Assembly (NCBI GenBank): GCA_937892395.1
Contig: CALAGJ010000062.1
Coordinates: forward strand, 1-47,286
Direction of reading: 5' to 3'
DNA: 47,286 nucleotides
Source: an uncultured Parafilimonas sp.
Lineage (GTDB): Bacteria > Bacteroidota > Bacteroidia > Chitinophagales > Chitinophagaceae
Each line of letters begins with the position of its first letter. Within the stretch, counting starts at the first letter, position 1. The notes under the pieces are model-generated. The model did not search any database and was not told the DNA's origin. It worked only from the letters and a program-made list of their open reading frames with translations. Positions 32,749 through 42,079 of this stretch are shown here, in pieces. Both the position numbers and the translations under genes were made by a program.

Positions 32749-33726
32749 TTATTTACCAAAGCCCCAATGAATATAGATTGTTAAACCAACCAATATCCAA
32801 AATATTAACGCAGTGATATACCTGTTTTTTATTTGCAAAAAGCAATAAGAAAGCAAAATTGATCCTGGCACTGTGAGCAAAAGAATAGCATGAGGATAAC
32901 TATCCTTGATAAAAAAAACAACTGGCATAAAAGCAAGAAAACTAATATAGAGAATTGCTTTTGCTTTGCGGGAAAGAATGCTATACTGTGCACTTGTTTG
33001 CTCTGCCAGAATGAGGCCATAAACTATGAATATGGCAGCTACTGAAAGCCCAATGGCTGTTGTCTGAATCTCCTTATCCAATACAGGGGCAATTGTAAAA
33101 ATGGTGTACCAATTATGAACCAATGCCAACTGATCCGTTAAAAAAAGATAACCCAATAAGAAGTAAAGTGGAGTTAATAAGCCCATCAACAATAAAAACC
33201 ATTCTGACATTTTAAATGGTCTGGTTACAGAAAGTGCATAGAATGCTACTAGTATGGTGGGTAGCATAGGATAGTAAAGCAATATGCTACTGCCAGTAAT
33301 CAGCCCCAGATTATAAATAGCGGATTGAGGCTTTAAAGCATTGTATAATCGGACGGATGAATAATAAATCAATGATAATAAAATACATGCATAAAATGCC
33401 GGGCTAAGTTGCATCCAACTCGGCAATATAGCACTTAATAAAAGAAAAGAGAGTGCCGGAATAAATGCAGTTTTGGAGAATAATTTTATGTCCGAAACAA
33501 TATAATTGATGAACAATGCGGTCAACAATTTTAGAAATAAAAAACTAAAAATGGCAAAATCTGAAGGCAATTCGGCAAGCCCATTCAACAGATAAAAAAT
33601 AAAACCATCTGTATGAAGGACGATTAAATGTGGAGCTTTATTTATAACTGGTGCATATAATACACCAGCAACTATGATTAATAAAAGAAACGAGAAGATA
33701 GATTTTTCCCGAAAAATTGATACCAC
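32749..33726 (-). CDS. Multi-spanning membrane protein, DUF6427-like
   Basis: A 325-residue integral membrane protein with about ten hydrophobic spans and almost no soluble domain. It opens FREKSIFSFLLLIIVAGVLY and has spans through to the end, with short polar links such as RPFKMSEW and SRKAKAIL. The start, followed by HTDGFIFYLLN in the first loop, resembles the DUF6427 family of Bacteroidota, but I am only moderately sure. It lies 11 bases after the exported-protein gene and 37 before purQ, so it sits inside a co-directional run. Function unknown. Confidence 0.6.
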   Translation of the reverse strand: MVSIFREKSIFSFLLLIIVAGVLYAPVINKAPHLIVLHTDGFIFYLLNGLAELPSDFAIFSFLFLKLLTALFINYIVSDIKLFSKTAFIPALSFLLLSAILPSWMQLSPAFYACILLSLIYYSSVRLYNALKPQSAIYNLGLITGSSILLYYPMLPTILVAFYALSVTRPFKMSEWFLLLMGLLTPLYFLLGYLFLTDQLALVHNWYTIFTIAPVLDKEIQTTAIGLSVAAIFIVYGLILAEQTSAQYSILSRKAKAILYISFLAFMPVVFFIKDSYPHAILLLTVPGSILLSYCFLQIKNRYITALIFWILVGLTIYIHWGFGK

Positions 33727-33737
33727 GAATTAATTTT

Positions 33738-35264
33738 TTAAAATACAATTCGTGCAAAACAAATGAAATTTCTATACATACAAGGTATAATTAATTCTTT
33801 AGCACCAGTTTGTTTTGCATATCTTGGCATAAAAACATAACCTTTATCAAGGTTTCTGAGTGTTGGCATTTTTTCTACAGATCCTTGTGTATCTACTGTT
33901 TGAAGACTTAGCAGCTGATTTCGTCTTTCAAACTCATTGTACAAAAATTGAATATTGGAATTGGTTTTATAGATTCCAAAACCAATGGCATTGTCTGTAC
34001 CATCATCATACTGACTTTTATGTACAATATTACCCCATGTCATAGTTGCTAATGAATCAAATGATAATACAGCAATATTATCTGCAAAATAACGGGTACT
34101 TTGCATCAGCGCAGGGTTTGTTCCCCACCAGGGATAATATCCTCTATATCCATTGGTTATTAAAAAAACATCGCTGGAAGTCCAGGAGGAATATCCATTC
34201 ATATTGTCCCAGCGGTTATAAGGGCTGGTATTTCTATTATTTGAATAAACAGATTCGGCTATAATGGCATATCCCCCATTTTTTCTCATGATGATATCCT
34301 GTATATAGTAATCATTAAACGCAGTCTTTGTACTGCCTTCGCTTCTAGCATTTTCACGCAAATCTTGACTGAAAGGGGTTATGGTAACATTCATCAACTT
34401 AGTTTCATTTCTACTCCAAATAGCACAAAATATTCCATCTAGATAACCTCTTTTTTGTCGACTAAAAAATGATGAAATAATATAGTTATTATTTACATTA
34501 TCCACTTTTATATGTATATCATCCAGAAATACATCATTGATGTTTATTTCTGTGATGAAAAGCGAATCTTGCATGGGGTCTGCGGTAATCAGTGAGATTT
34601 GTTTAATGCTTTCGTTTTGTGAATTACCATTTGCTTTTAGTATAACCATCTGCCCTTTATTATCTAAATCAAACCTCGCTAAAAAATCATTATATTCCAA
34701 CATGGGTATATGCCATGTTTTATGTGCAATTGGTTGGAGATCCGCATTGAAAACACTTGTTGTAAGTAATAGATTAGTCTGATTTTTAGAGTTAATTTTA
34801 TAAATAGCTATTGATTGTTTATCCTCACTGGTTATGAGGTTATAAATTTTGTTGCTTGCAAAAAAGCTTATTTCAGTGGTATCCAATTGAATGGGCTCGC
34901 CAATAATTTTACCAAATGGATCTAAATTGGCTGCCATACAATAAACAATGTTCTTCTTTTGATACTGATATATAAAAAAACTGTTGTCCTTATAATTTAT
35001 GATATCTGAGTTAATGATACGATCTGGCAAATAAGGCATTTCCTCTTTTGCAATCAACTTCATTTCACTGTCATATACAAACAAATTTTTATTGTTTCGC
35101 ACAGATTTATAAATAAGATAATTGCTTCCTGTTTTGCCCGCCACTTCAAAACTGATAGATCTAATATCATCTCTATCGGGCTCACTGTAATAAATTTGTT
35201 GTGCAAATCCTTTTGGCAATGTTATCACCAAAAATATCAGCAGTAAAAATTGACTTTTTTTCAT
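33738..35264 (-). CDS. Exported protein of unknown function
   Basis: A 508-residue secreted or periplasmic protein. The signal peptide is clear (FLLLIFLVITLPKGFAQ). The mature part alternates short strands with Asn, Tyr and Asp-rich turns, such as NYKDNSFFIYQYQKKNIVYC and NNNYIISSFFSRQKRGYLDG, and looks like a repeated-strand fold, perhaps a beta-propeller; this is a guess from pattern only. No catalytic motif is recognised. I start at ATG 35264, which has an unusually good Shine-Dalgarno sequence for this phylum (TAGGAG, seven bases before). It is first in the run with the membrane protein, purQ and perhaps the DsbD genes. Confidence 0.6.
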   Translation of the reverse strand: MKKSQFLLLIFLVITLPKGFAQQIYYSEPDRDDIRSISFEVAGKTGSNYLIYKSVRNNKNLFVYDSEMKLIAKEEMPYLPDRIINSDIINYKDNSFFIYQYQKKNIVYCMAANLDPFGKIIGEPIQLDTTEISFFASNKIYNLITSEDKQSIAIYKINSKNQTNLLLTTSVFNADLQPIAHKTWHIPMLEYNDFLARFDLDNKGQMVILKANGNSQNESIKQISLITADPMQDSLFITEININDVFLDDIHIKVDNVNNNYIISSFFSRQKRGYLDGIFCAIWSRNETKLMNVTITPFSQDLRENARSEGSTKTAFNDYYIQDIIMRKNGGYAIIAESVYSNNRNTSPYNRWDNMNGYSSWTSSDVFLITNGYRGYYPWWGTNPALMQSTRYFADNIAVLSFDSLATMTWGNIVHKSQYDDGTDNAIGFGIYKTNSNIQFLYNEFERRNQLLSLQTVDTQGSVEKMPTLRNLDKGYVFMPRYAKQTGAKELIIPCMYRNFICFARIVF

Positions 35265-35282
35265 AACGCTCCTACTTGAATA

Positions 35283-35321
35283 CAAATGTAATGGCATAAA
35301 TAATTGACTAATTCAAATATA
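35283..35321 (-). promoter_or_regulatory. Two -7 elements upstream of the exported-protein gene
   Basis: TATATTTG (35321-35314) and TACATTTG (35290-35283) both match TAnnTTTG on the minus strand. Either or both could start the transcript. Confidence 0.5.
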
Positions 35322-35391
35322 AGAATTGTTGCTGTTAAAGATGTAGGAAATTTTCCGAATACATACCATCATTAATATTAATTATCATGAA

Positions 35392-35422
35392 CAAAAAAAG
35401 CCTTGGAAAATCCAAGACTTTT
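35392..35422 (-). terminator. Terminator of the sdh operon
   Basis: On the minus strand the stem CTTGGA/TCCAAG, extended past one mismatch by AAAAG/CTTTT, is followed by a run of T. It lies about 50 bases after the sdhB stop. Confidence 0.8.
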
Positions 35423-35473
35423 CAAAAATTTGTATTTGCTCACTTATATGCATGAGCTAATGAGGAATAGTAT

Positions 35474-36235
35474 TTATTCACTCACAAGGCTGGCAGCAAG
35501 ATATTCCTGGTTTAGTCTAGCTATATTGCTAATAGATATTTCTTTTGGACAAGTAGCTTCGCAAGCACCTGTATTTGTACAACTTCCAAATCCTTCTTTA
35601 TCCATTTGTGCTACCATATTTACAACTCTGCTTCTCCTTTCCGGACCACCCTGAGGTAATAAAGCTAAGTGAGATACTTTAGCACTTAGAAATAGCATGG
35701 CACTGCTGTTTTTACAGGCTGCCACACAAGCCCCACATCCTATACATGCAGCTGCGTAGAATGCGGCATCTGCCTTGTCTTTTTCTATGGGAAGGGCATT
35801 GCCGTCCACTGCATTGCCTGTATTTACAGACACAAATCCACCTGCTTGTATGATTCTATCAAAGGCACCTCTATCTACAGCTAAATCTTTGACTACCGGA
35901 AATGCATTGGCACGCCAAGGTTCTACTACAATGGTATCGCCATCTTTGAAAGCACGCATGTGCAGTTGGCAGGTAGTAGTAGCTTGCCATGGTCCATGAG
36001 GTTTTCCATTGATATACATAGAACACATACCACAGATACCTTCACGGCAATCATGGTCAAAAGCTATTGGTTCTTTACCTTCGGCAATGAGTTTTTCATT
36101 GAGTACATCAAACATTTCTAAGAATGACATTTCAGATGAAATATTACTCACAGAATAGTTTTCGAAACCACCTTTTGCTGTTGCATTTTTTTGACGCCAT
36201 ACTTTAAGGTTGAGATTCATTGTATAATGTTCCAT
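35474..36235 (-). CDS. sdhB: Succinate dehydrogenase / fumarate reductase iron-sulfur subunit
   Basis: SdhB passes electrons from the flavin subunit to quinone through three iron-sulfur clusters on the cytosolic side of the inner membrane. The 253-residue protein shows all ligands: [2Fe-2S] at Cys63, Cys68, Cys71 and Cys89 (CREGICGMC), and the ferredoxin-like domain with ACIGCGACVAACKNS (Cys164, 167, 170, 174) and SCTNTGACEATCPKE (Cys219, 225, 229). An alternative ATG lies five codons in. It is last in sdhC-sdhA-sdhB, 27 bases after sdhA, and followed by a terminator. Confidence 0.96.
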   Translation of the reverse strand: MEHYTMNLNLKVWRQKNATAKGGFENYSVSNISSEMSFLEMFDVLNEKLIAEGKEPIAFDHDCREGICGMCSMYINGKPHGPWQATTTCQLHMRAFKDGDTIVVEPWRANAFPVVKDLAVDRGAFDRIIQAGGFVSVNTGNAVDGNALPIEKDKADAAFYAAACIGCGACVAACKNSSAMLFLSAKVSHLALLPQGGPERRSRVVNMVAQMDKEGFGSCTNTGACEATCPKEISISNIARLNQEYLAASLVSE

Positions 36236-36262
36236 ACTGTAAATAGAATTTGCTAATAATTA

Positions 36263-38236
36263 TTATTTATAACTTCTTTGACTAGGTTTTACTTCATCAT
36301 AAATCAAGGGCTCTTTGTGTAGCTGCCAAGTGCTATCTGCTTTCAATTCCCAATTGGCTACATACATATAAGATTCATCGTGACGCTCAGCTTCTCCATC
36401 GGGAGTTTGGTGTTCTTCTCTAAAATGACCACCACAACTTTCTTCACGTTGCAATGCATCAATACACATCAGTTCACCTAGTTCAATAAAATCTGCTACA
36501 CGACCTGCTTTATCCAATTCAGGATTCATTTCATTAATATCACCGGGTATTCTCACATCTGACCAAAATTCTTTTTTCAGTGCTTGAATTTCACTAATAG
36601 CAGTTTTCAATCCTGCTGCATTGCGCCCCATGCCACATTTATCCCACATTATTTTTCCTAAACGCTTATGAAAACTTTCCACTGATTGTGATCCTTTGAT
36701 CTGCATCAATTTTTCAATGCGCTCTTGTACAGTTTTTTCAGCAGCCACAAAAGCCTCATGATCTGTGGAAATGGCATTTGTACGTATTTCTTCAGAAAGA
36801 TAATTGCCAATGGTATAAGGAATTACAAAATATCCATCAGCTAAACCTTGCATTAAGGCACTTGCTCCCAGTCTATTTGCTCCATGATCACTAAAGTTTG
36901 CTTCACCCAGTGCATACAACCCCGGTACTGTTGTCATCAGTTCATAATCCACCCATAGGCCACCCATGGTGTAGTGAACGGCCGGGTAAATGCGCATCGG
37001 TACTTCATAAGGATTTTCCCCGGTTATTTTTTCATACATGTCAAAGAGGTTACCATATTTAGCCTTAACCACCTCTTTACCCATTTTTATAATTTCATCG
37101 CTACTTGCATTGTCTAAACCTTTTTTTCCGGCTTCAATTTTTCCATATCTTTCTATTGCAGCAGCATAATCTAAAAATACTGCTTGGCGACTACTTCCTA
37201 CTCCATATCCTGCATCACATCTTTCTTTTGCTGCACGGCTGGCTACATCTCGAGGTACTAAGTTTCCAAAAGCAGGATATCTTCTTTCTAAATAATAATC
37301 CCTTTCTTCTTCTGGTATGTCATTTGGTTTTCTTGTGTCTCCTGCTTTTTTTGGAACCCATATTCTACCATCATTGCGCAGCGACTCAGACATTAAGGTT
37401 AACTTACTCTGATGATCTCCACTTACGGGAATGCAGGTTGGATGTATTTGTGTAAAACAAGGATTGCCAAAGTATGCACCTTTTTTATGTGCTTTCCATG
37501 CTGCGGTTACATTGCTACCCATAGCATTTGTGGATAAATAAAATACATTACCATAACCTCCACTGCACAATAAAACAGCATGGCCAAAATGACGTTCTAA
37601 TTTTCCATTTTTTAAATCTCTTGCTATGATACCTCGTGTTTTTCCATCAATCATTACAATATCAAGCATTTCATGTCTGGTGTACATTTTTACATTGCCT
37701 AGCGCAACCTGTCTTTCCAATGCTTGATAAGCTCCTATCAATAACTGCTGACCAGTTTGACCTGCGGCATAAAAAGTTCTTTGTACCTGTGTGCCACCAA
37801 AAGAACGATTGCTTAGTAAGCCACCATATTCTCTTGCAAAAGGAACACCTTGGGCTACACATTGGTCAATGATATTGGCACTTACTTCTGCTAAGCGATG
37901 CACGTTTGCTTCTCTTGCTCTATAATCGCCACCTTTGATGGTGTCATAAAAAAGGCGATAAACGCTATCCCCATCATTTTGATAATTTTTTGCAGCATTT
38001 ATTCCGCCTTGAGCGGCAATGCTATGTGCCCTACGTGGACTATCTTGAAAGCAAAAGGCTTTAACTTTATAACCCAGTTCACCAAGAGCGGCAGCTGCAG
38101 AAGCACCAGCCAATCCGGTACCCACTACAATTACTTCCAACTTTCTTTTGTTGGCAGGATTTACAAGTTTGCAATGGCCTTTGTATTGTGTCCATTTTTG
38201 GTCTAATGGCCCCGATGGAATTTTTGCATCCAGCAT
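36263..38236 (-). CDS. sdhA: Succinate dehydrogenase / fumarate reductase flavoprotein subunit
   Basis: SdhA oxidises succinate to fumarate (or the reverse) using covalently bound FAD. The 657-residue protein has the FAD-binding motif VIVVGTGLAGASAAAALGEL near residue 34 and the FAD-attachment region RRAHSIAAQGGINAAKNY with its histidine. The active-site region HGANRLGASALMQGLADG and the Bacteroidota-type insertions (long C-terminal tail with REESCGGHFREEHQTPDGEA) match the class that uses a single cytochrome b subunit. It lies between sdhC (87 bases upstream) and sdhB. Confidence 0.96.
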   Translation of the reverse strand: MLDAKIPSGPLDQKWTQYKGHCKLVNPANKRKLEVIVVGTGLAGASAAAALGELGYKVKAFCFQDSPRRAHSIAAQGGINAAKNYQNDGDSVYRLFYDTIKGGDYRAREANVHRLAEVSANIIDQCVAQGVPFAREYGGLLSNRSFGGTQVQRTFYAAGQTGQQLLIGAYQALERQVALGNVKMYTRHEMLDIVMIDGKTRGIIARDLKNGKLERHFGHAVLLCSGGYGNVFYLSTNAMGSNVTAAWKAHKKGAYFGNPCFTQIHPTCIPVSGDHQSKLTLMSESLRNDGRIWVPKKAGDTRKPNDIPEEERDYYLERRYPAFGNLVPRDVASRAAKERCDAGYGVGSSRQAVFLDYAAAIERYGKIEAGKKGLDNASSDEIIKMGKEVVKAKYGNLFDMYEKITGENPYEVPMRIYPAVHYTMGGLWVDYELMTTVPGLYALGEANFSDHGANRLGASALMQGLADGYFVIPYTIGNYLSEEIRTNAISTDHEAFVAAEKTVQERIEKLMQIKGSQSVESFHKRLGKIMWDKCGMGRNAAGLKTAISEIQALKKEFWSDVRIPGDINEMNPELDKAGRVADFIELGELMCIDALQREESCGGHFREEHQTPDGEAERHDESYMYVANWELKADSTWQLHKEPLIYDEVKPSQRSYK

Positions 38237-38323
38237 GTTATTCTTTTTTATTGCTTAGTATAACAGATAATGTATGATAAGTGTTTGTAGAACGAATTGA
38301 CCATAAATAGTCTTTTTTATTCA

Positions 38324-39028
38324 TCAACCAATCCATCCAAAATGAAAAGACAATGGCATTAATATGAATAAAAAAGGTATTATTACAGAGAATCCATAAC
38401 CTAATGATATGAGGAGTGTATTATATTTTTTATTGTGCACACCTATGGTGCGAAATGCACTTTGAAAGCCATGTGCTAAATGCCATGCTAAAGATACACA
38501 TCCCATTATATACACCACAATTACAATAGGACTGATGAAAGTGGTCTTCATGAGTAAAAACATATTATGCATTTCTACTCCATTATAAACAACCGGTACT
38601 TCAAGGCCAACATGTGTAAAGCGGGCTGGCGTCCAGAAATGATAGAGGTGTAAAACTAAAAATATAAGTATTAGTGTGCCTAATAAACCCATACTACGGC
38701 TATACCATTTGCTACCGCCATTGCCATAGTTTATGGCATAACCCACGCTCCGTTTACTGCGGTTCTCCAAGGTTAATAAATAACCTTGTACTATATGCAA
38801 TATGATACCGCCAAACAACCCAACTTCCATGATGCGTATAAGTACAGTACTGCCCATAAAATGTGCTGCTTTATTAAACATTTCGCCATCATCATTTACA
38901 AATAAATCGGCAAATACACAGGCATTAATACTTACATGCACAAGGAGAAAGGTAATTAAAAAAATTCCCGTAAGGGCCATAACAATTTTTTTACCTACTG
39001 ATGAAATAAAAACTTGTTTCCAGGTCAT
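38324..39028 (-). CDS. sdhC: Succinate dehydrogenase cytochrome b subunit
   Basis: SdhC anchors the SdhAB pair to the inner membrane and carries quinone and haem sites. The 234-residue protein has five predicted spans, the type B (di-haem, single-anchor) arrangement. Histidines in spans fit haem ligation: LLVHVSINA, GIILHIVQGY, LVLHLYHFW and LAWHLAHGFQSAFRTIG, the last being a very conserved family stretch. I start at ATG 39028, which opens TWKQVFISSVGKKIVMALTG as in relatives; a TTG 12 codons earlier lies inside the leader. A perfect -7 box 33 bases upstream makes it the head of the sdh operon. Confidence 0.93.
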   Translation of the reverse strand: MTWKQVFISSVGKKIVMALTGIFLITFLLVHVSINACVFADLFVNDDGEMFNKAAHFMGSTVLIRIMEVGLFGGIILHIVQGYLLTLENRSKRSVGYAINYGNGGSKWYSRSMGLLGTLILIFLVLHLYHFWTPARFTHVGLEVPVVYNGVEMHNMFLLMKTTFISPIVIVVYIMGCVSLAWHLAHGFQSAFRTIGVHNKKYNTLLISLGYGFSVIIPFLFILMPLSFHFGWIG

Positions 39029-39436
39029 AAAATCTGATTGAGAAAAATTTTTGGAATACTGCAAAAATAATGAGACGAAGCCAATGATTTTATTTTAATA
39101 TGAAGATATACTTGTTTGGGGAGAATTTTTTGTGGTTCTATATCTGAATATATTACTTATAATGAATATGCATGCGGCTTTTCATTTCTATTTTATGTGG
39201 GATAGGGTGTCATAAAAAGTTTCCAAGTCATTTTAATATTTTTTTTGTTTTCATGCATTATGGAATATAAGTAAGGTAGGAATAATTTTCTATCGGCACT
39301 ATGTTTTCAATCAAATTTTAAATAATACAAAAAATCTGACATACTTTTACAATTGAAGACTTTGCTGATGTTCAATTTAATTTTTGTATTTGCATCAAAA
39401 TGTCTTTTAATGAATTATTGTTGAATATGATAACCT
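39029..39436. other. Divergent intergenic region, sdhC to cytochrome c peroxidase
   Basis: About 410 bases without a gene. The left end holds the sdhC promoter; near 39342 TACTTTTA is a near-consensus -7 box that could serve the peroxidase gene. The middle is AT-rich with no structure I can defend. Confidence 0.6.
39062..39069 (-). promoter_or_regulatory. -7 element of the sdhCAB operon
   Basis: TATTTTTG on the minus strand ends 33 bases before the sdhC ATG. Confidence 0.6.
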
Positions 39437-40468
39437 ATGCATAAAAAATATCTCATCATATTAATACTTTCTCTGCTTGTTTTTGCCTGCGGCAAAAGCA
39501 TCAATGAACAGCAATACATAGATTTTCCAAAGCCAGAATATTTTCCTAATCCTATTTATGACTTTGACAATAATCAACTGACCAATGAAGGATTTCAACT
39601 TGGGTTAAAATTATTTTATGATCCAATGTTATCTGCAGATAATACCATTAGCTGTGCAAGTTGTCATATACAAACCTCAGGTTTTACTCATCATGGTCAT
39701 GAAGTAAGTCATGGTATCTATAATCGATTTGGCACCCGCAATGCACCTGCTATTACAAACCTTGCATGGTCTCCAACATTTATGCATGATGGAGGTATAT
39801 TTGATTTGGATCTTCAGCCCATAGCACCCATTACAAACCCTGTGGAAATGGATGAAACGCTTGAAAATGTTTTAGCAAAAGTTAGAAACACTCCTGCATA
39901 TAAACCGCTATTTAAAAAAGCATTTAATGATGATACCATCTCCACCGCACATTTTTTAAAAGCAATTAGCCAGTTTATGTTGATGTGTGTAAGTGATAAT
40001 GCAAAATATGATAGTGTAAAAAGGGGTGAGTCATCTTTTACAACACAGGAGCAAACTGGGTATAATATTTTTTTACAGCATTGTAATAGCTGTCACAAGG
40101 AGCCATTGTTTACAGATTACAGTTTTAAAAATAATGGGGTGCCTATCAATTTTAGGTATAAAGATAAAGGCAGAAGCTTGGTGACACTAAATCCATTGGA
40201 TGATTACAAGTTTAAAGTACCCAGCTTGAGAAACCTTGCTTTTTCACCACCATTTATGCATGATGGCAGTATCAATAATTTGGATGAAGTAATTAATCAT
40301 TATGTTTATTTGATGGAAGAAACGCCAAATATTGAACCTATATTCCTACGTAGTGGAGATAATCCCGGCATTGATTTAACTAAGGATGAACAGGCAGATT
40401 TGAAAGCATTCTTACTAACCCTCAATGATTATCGATTCGTAACTGATAAAAAATTTGCACTACCGTAG
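39437..40468 (+). CDS. Di-haem cytochrome c peroxidase, MauG/CcpA type, lipoprotein
   Basis: A 343-residue periplasmic lipoprotein (lipobox LLVFAC, Cys18). It has two c-type haem motifs: CASCH at 73-77 and CNSCH at 216-220, in the spacing of bacterial di-haem peroxidases and MauG. Family stretches include GTRNAPAITNLAWSPTFMHDG, read as the haem-proximal loop, and VPSLRNLAFSPPFMHDGS, which provides the second repeat. It should reduce hydrogen peroxide using electrons from small c-type cytochromes, or oxidise a partner as MauG does. A methionine-based sixth ligand cannot be fixed by eye. It appears monocistronic. Confidence 0.88.
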   Translation: MHKKYLIILILSLLVFACGKSINEQQYIDFPKPEYFPNPIYDFDNNQLTNEGFQLGLKLFYDPMLSADNTISCASCHIQTSGFTHHGHEVSHGIYNRFGTRNAPAITNLAWSPTFMHDGGIFDLDLQPIAPITNPVEMDETLENVLAKVRNTPAYKPLFKKAFNDDTISTAHFLKAISQFMLMCVSDNAKYDSVKRGESSFTTQEQTGYNIFLQHCNSCHKEPLFTDYSFKNNGVPINFRYKDKGRSLVTLNPLDDYKFKVPSLRNLAFSPPFMHDGSINNLDEVINHYVYLMEETPNIEPIFLRSGDNPGIDLTKDEQADLKAFLLTLNDYRFVTDKKFALP

Positions 40469-40493
40469 ATCTTTTTTGGTGCTGAAAAAAATT

Positions 40494-40522
40494 TTTGAAA
40501 AAAAATATTCCACTTATTTTTG
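40494..40522 (+). promoter_or_regulatory. Promoter of the 39-residue lipoprotein (TTTG, 17 bases, TATTTTTG)
   Basis: TTTG at 40494-40497 and TATTTTTG at 40515-40522 give a near-complete -33/-7 pair, with a 17-base spacer and a predicted leader of about 13 bases. It supports the reality of the tiny gene downstream. Confidence 0.7.
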
Positions 40523-40539
40523 CGTTTTAATAAAAAAAT

Positions 40540-40659
40540 ATGCGAAAATTCTTAATCGCCGCCCTTTTTCTTTTTGTTGCCACTGCGTTAATTTCATCAT
40601 GTGTGGATACAAGGGGTGCATCCTGCCCTTCTCACGATAAAAATTATTTTAGAAAATAG
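40540..40659 (+). CDS. Tiny lipoprotein, 39 residues
   Basis: A 39-residue gene too short for usual gene callers. The product MRKFLIAALFLFVATALISS then CVDTRG is a clean lipoprotein signal: basic start, hydrophobic core, lipobox LISSC with Cys21. The mature peptide is only 19 residues (to KNYFRK) with one more cysteine (Cys29) and a His in CPSHDKN. A promoter lies 18 bases upstream, which argues that it is expressed. I do not recognise a family. It could be an entericidin-like stress lipoprotein; that is a guess. Confidence 0.65.
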   Translation: MRKFLIAALFLFVATALISSCVDTRGASCPSHDKNYFRK

Positions 40660-40737
40660 TAATCGGTATAAATAAATATGCTGTTTTACTTTGAAAAGGA
40701 TACCCCAATATAGATTCATACATTTTATTAAGTAGAG

Positions 40738-42027
40738 CTATTGCCTTACAATTTTAGTAATTGCATACACCAACTTATCCAAATCCTGTAGTCTGGTATA
40801 AACATGTGGGGTGATGCGTACACAATGTATATTTTCCCATTCTATACCAACCGTATGAATTTTATACTCATTAAAAAGTGCTGCATCAAATGCTGCAGGT
40901 TTCATACCATCAATACTGATACCACAAATAGCACAGGAGTGAGCATCTAAAAGGGAGGTATGTAATTTTACCCTTGGCAAATTTTTTACTTGATTGGCCC
41001 AATAATTTTTTAAATACCGAATCCTTGCTTCCTTTCTTGCAGCACCAATACCTTCATGAAATAAAATGGCTTCTCCAATACCTTGTTCTATTGGGAAACT
41101 TCGGGTACCCATCGTTTCAAATTTTCTGATATCTGCACTTTGGGGTTTATCATTGCATAGTAATGGCCAAATTTTTTCTATCTTAGTTTTTTTAACCCAA
41201 AGCATACCAGTTCCTATAGGTGCACTTAAAAATTTATGTAGGCTTGTACCAAAATAATCGCATTGTAAATCTGGTATTTTAAAGTCCAACAATCCAAAGG
41301 AGTGAGCACCATCACACAATACTTCGATGCCTTTTGCATGTGCCATTTCTGCTATTTTTCTTACAGGCATTATTTGACCGACCCAGTTAATAATATGAGT
41401 AATATGGATTAACTTAGTTTGTGGGGTGATAGCATTTGCATAAGCATATACAATGGCTTCATCATTTTCTATAGGAAAATTAAAGCTTATTTGTTTGTAA
41501 TTTATCCCATCCCGCAGTGCTCTTTGCTTCCAGGCTTGTATCATATTTGGATAATCCTGCAAGCAGCCAATTACTTCATCCCCTTTTTGTAAGGGTAAGC
41601 CATAAATAATTGTATTTAAAGCCTCTGTGGAGTTTCTGTTAATGGCAATTTCATCATCAGTAGATCCGGCCAGTAAGGCCAATTTTTGACGCAGAGGTTC
41701 ACGACCCATATCTAATATTCTCCACATAAAATAGGAAGGCCCTTCATTACTCAATTTATTATACCGCTCCACCGCTTCTTGTACAATTTTTGGGGCCGGA
41801 CTAACTCCGCCATTATTAAGATTGATGATATTAGGATTTACAGTATATGCTTGCTGTATCATTGTCCAATAGTCTTCCTCTTCTGCAACTTGTATTGGAG
41901 ATAAATGTGCTACTGATTTATTATTGATTGAATATGAGGAAGCCAGTAGTTCATTAAAAAGGGATGCCCCACCCCATACGCCTGCAAGGGAGGCGACTTT
42001 TTTGATAAAATCTCTTCTTTGTCCCAT
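40738..42027 (-). CDS. Class V aminotransferase-fold PLP enzyme with Tat-type signal
   Basis: A 429-residue protein of the isopenicillin-N-epimerase/cysteine-desulfurase-like group. It begins MGQRRDFIKKVASLAG, a twin-arginine (RRxFIK) motif, followed by a short hydrophobic stretch, so it is likely exported folded with its cofactor. The PLP site shows the Asp in EVLCDGAHSFG and the Schiff-base lysine in GTSLHKFLSAPIGTGM (about Lys264). NRNSTEALNTIIYGL is the family's phosphate-binding start. The ATG at 42027 is chosen because it begins the Tat motif; a longer frame upstream would overlap the divergent small gene. Substrate unknown. Confidence 0.85.
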   Translation of the reverse strand: MGQRRDFIKKVASLAGVWGGASLFNELLASSYSINNKSVAHLSPIQVAEEEDYWTMIQQAYTVNPNIINLNNGGVSPAPKIVQEAVERYNKLSNEGPSYFMWRILDMGREPLRQKLALLAGSTDDEIAINRNSTEALNTIIYGLPLQKGDEVIGCLQDYPNMIQAWKQRALRDGINYKQISFNFPIENDEAIVYAYANAITPQTKLIHITHIINWVGQIMPVRKIAEMAHAKGIEVLCDGAHSFGLLDFKIPDLQCDYFGTSLHKFLSAPIGTGMLWVKKTKIEKIWPLLCNDKPQSADIRKFETMGTRSFPIEQGIGEAILFHEGIGAARKEARIRYLKNYWANQVKNLPRVKLHTSLLDAHSCAICGISIDGMKPAAFDAALFNEYKIHTVGIEWENIHCVRITPHVYTRLQDLDKLVYAITKIVRQ

Positions 42028-42079
42028 AATGCCTGCACAAAATAGTGAAACCAATACAATCTTATTAACTTTACGCCCT

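Noticed and set aside
41924..42079. Long N-terminal extension of the 75-residue CxxC protein
   Set aside because: The signal peptide starts at ATG 42080; the extension would lie antisense to the aminotransferase start and has no membrane or domain pattern.
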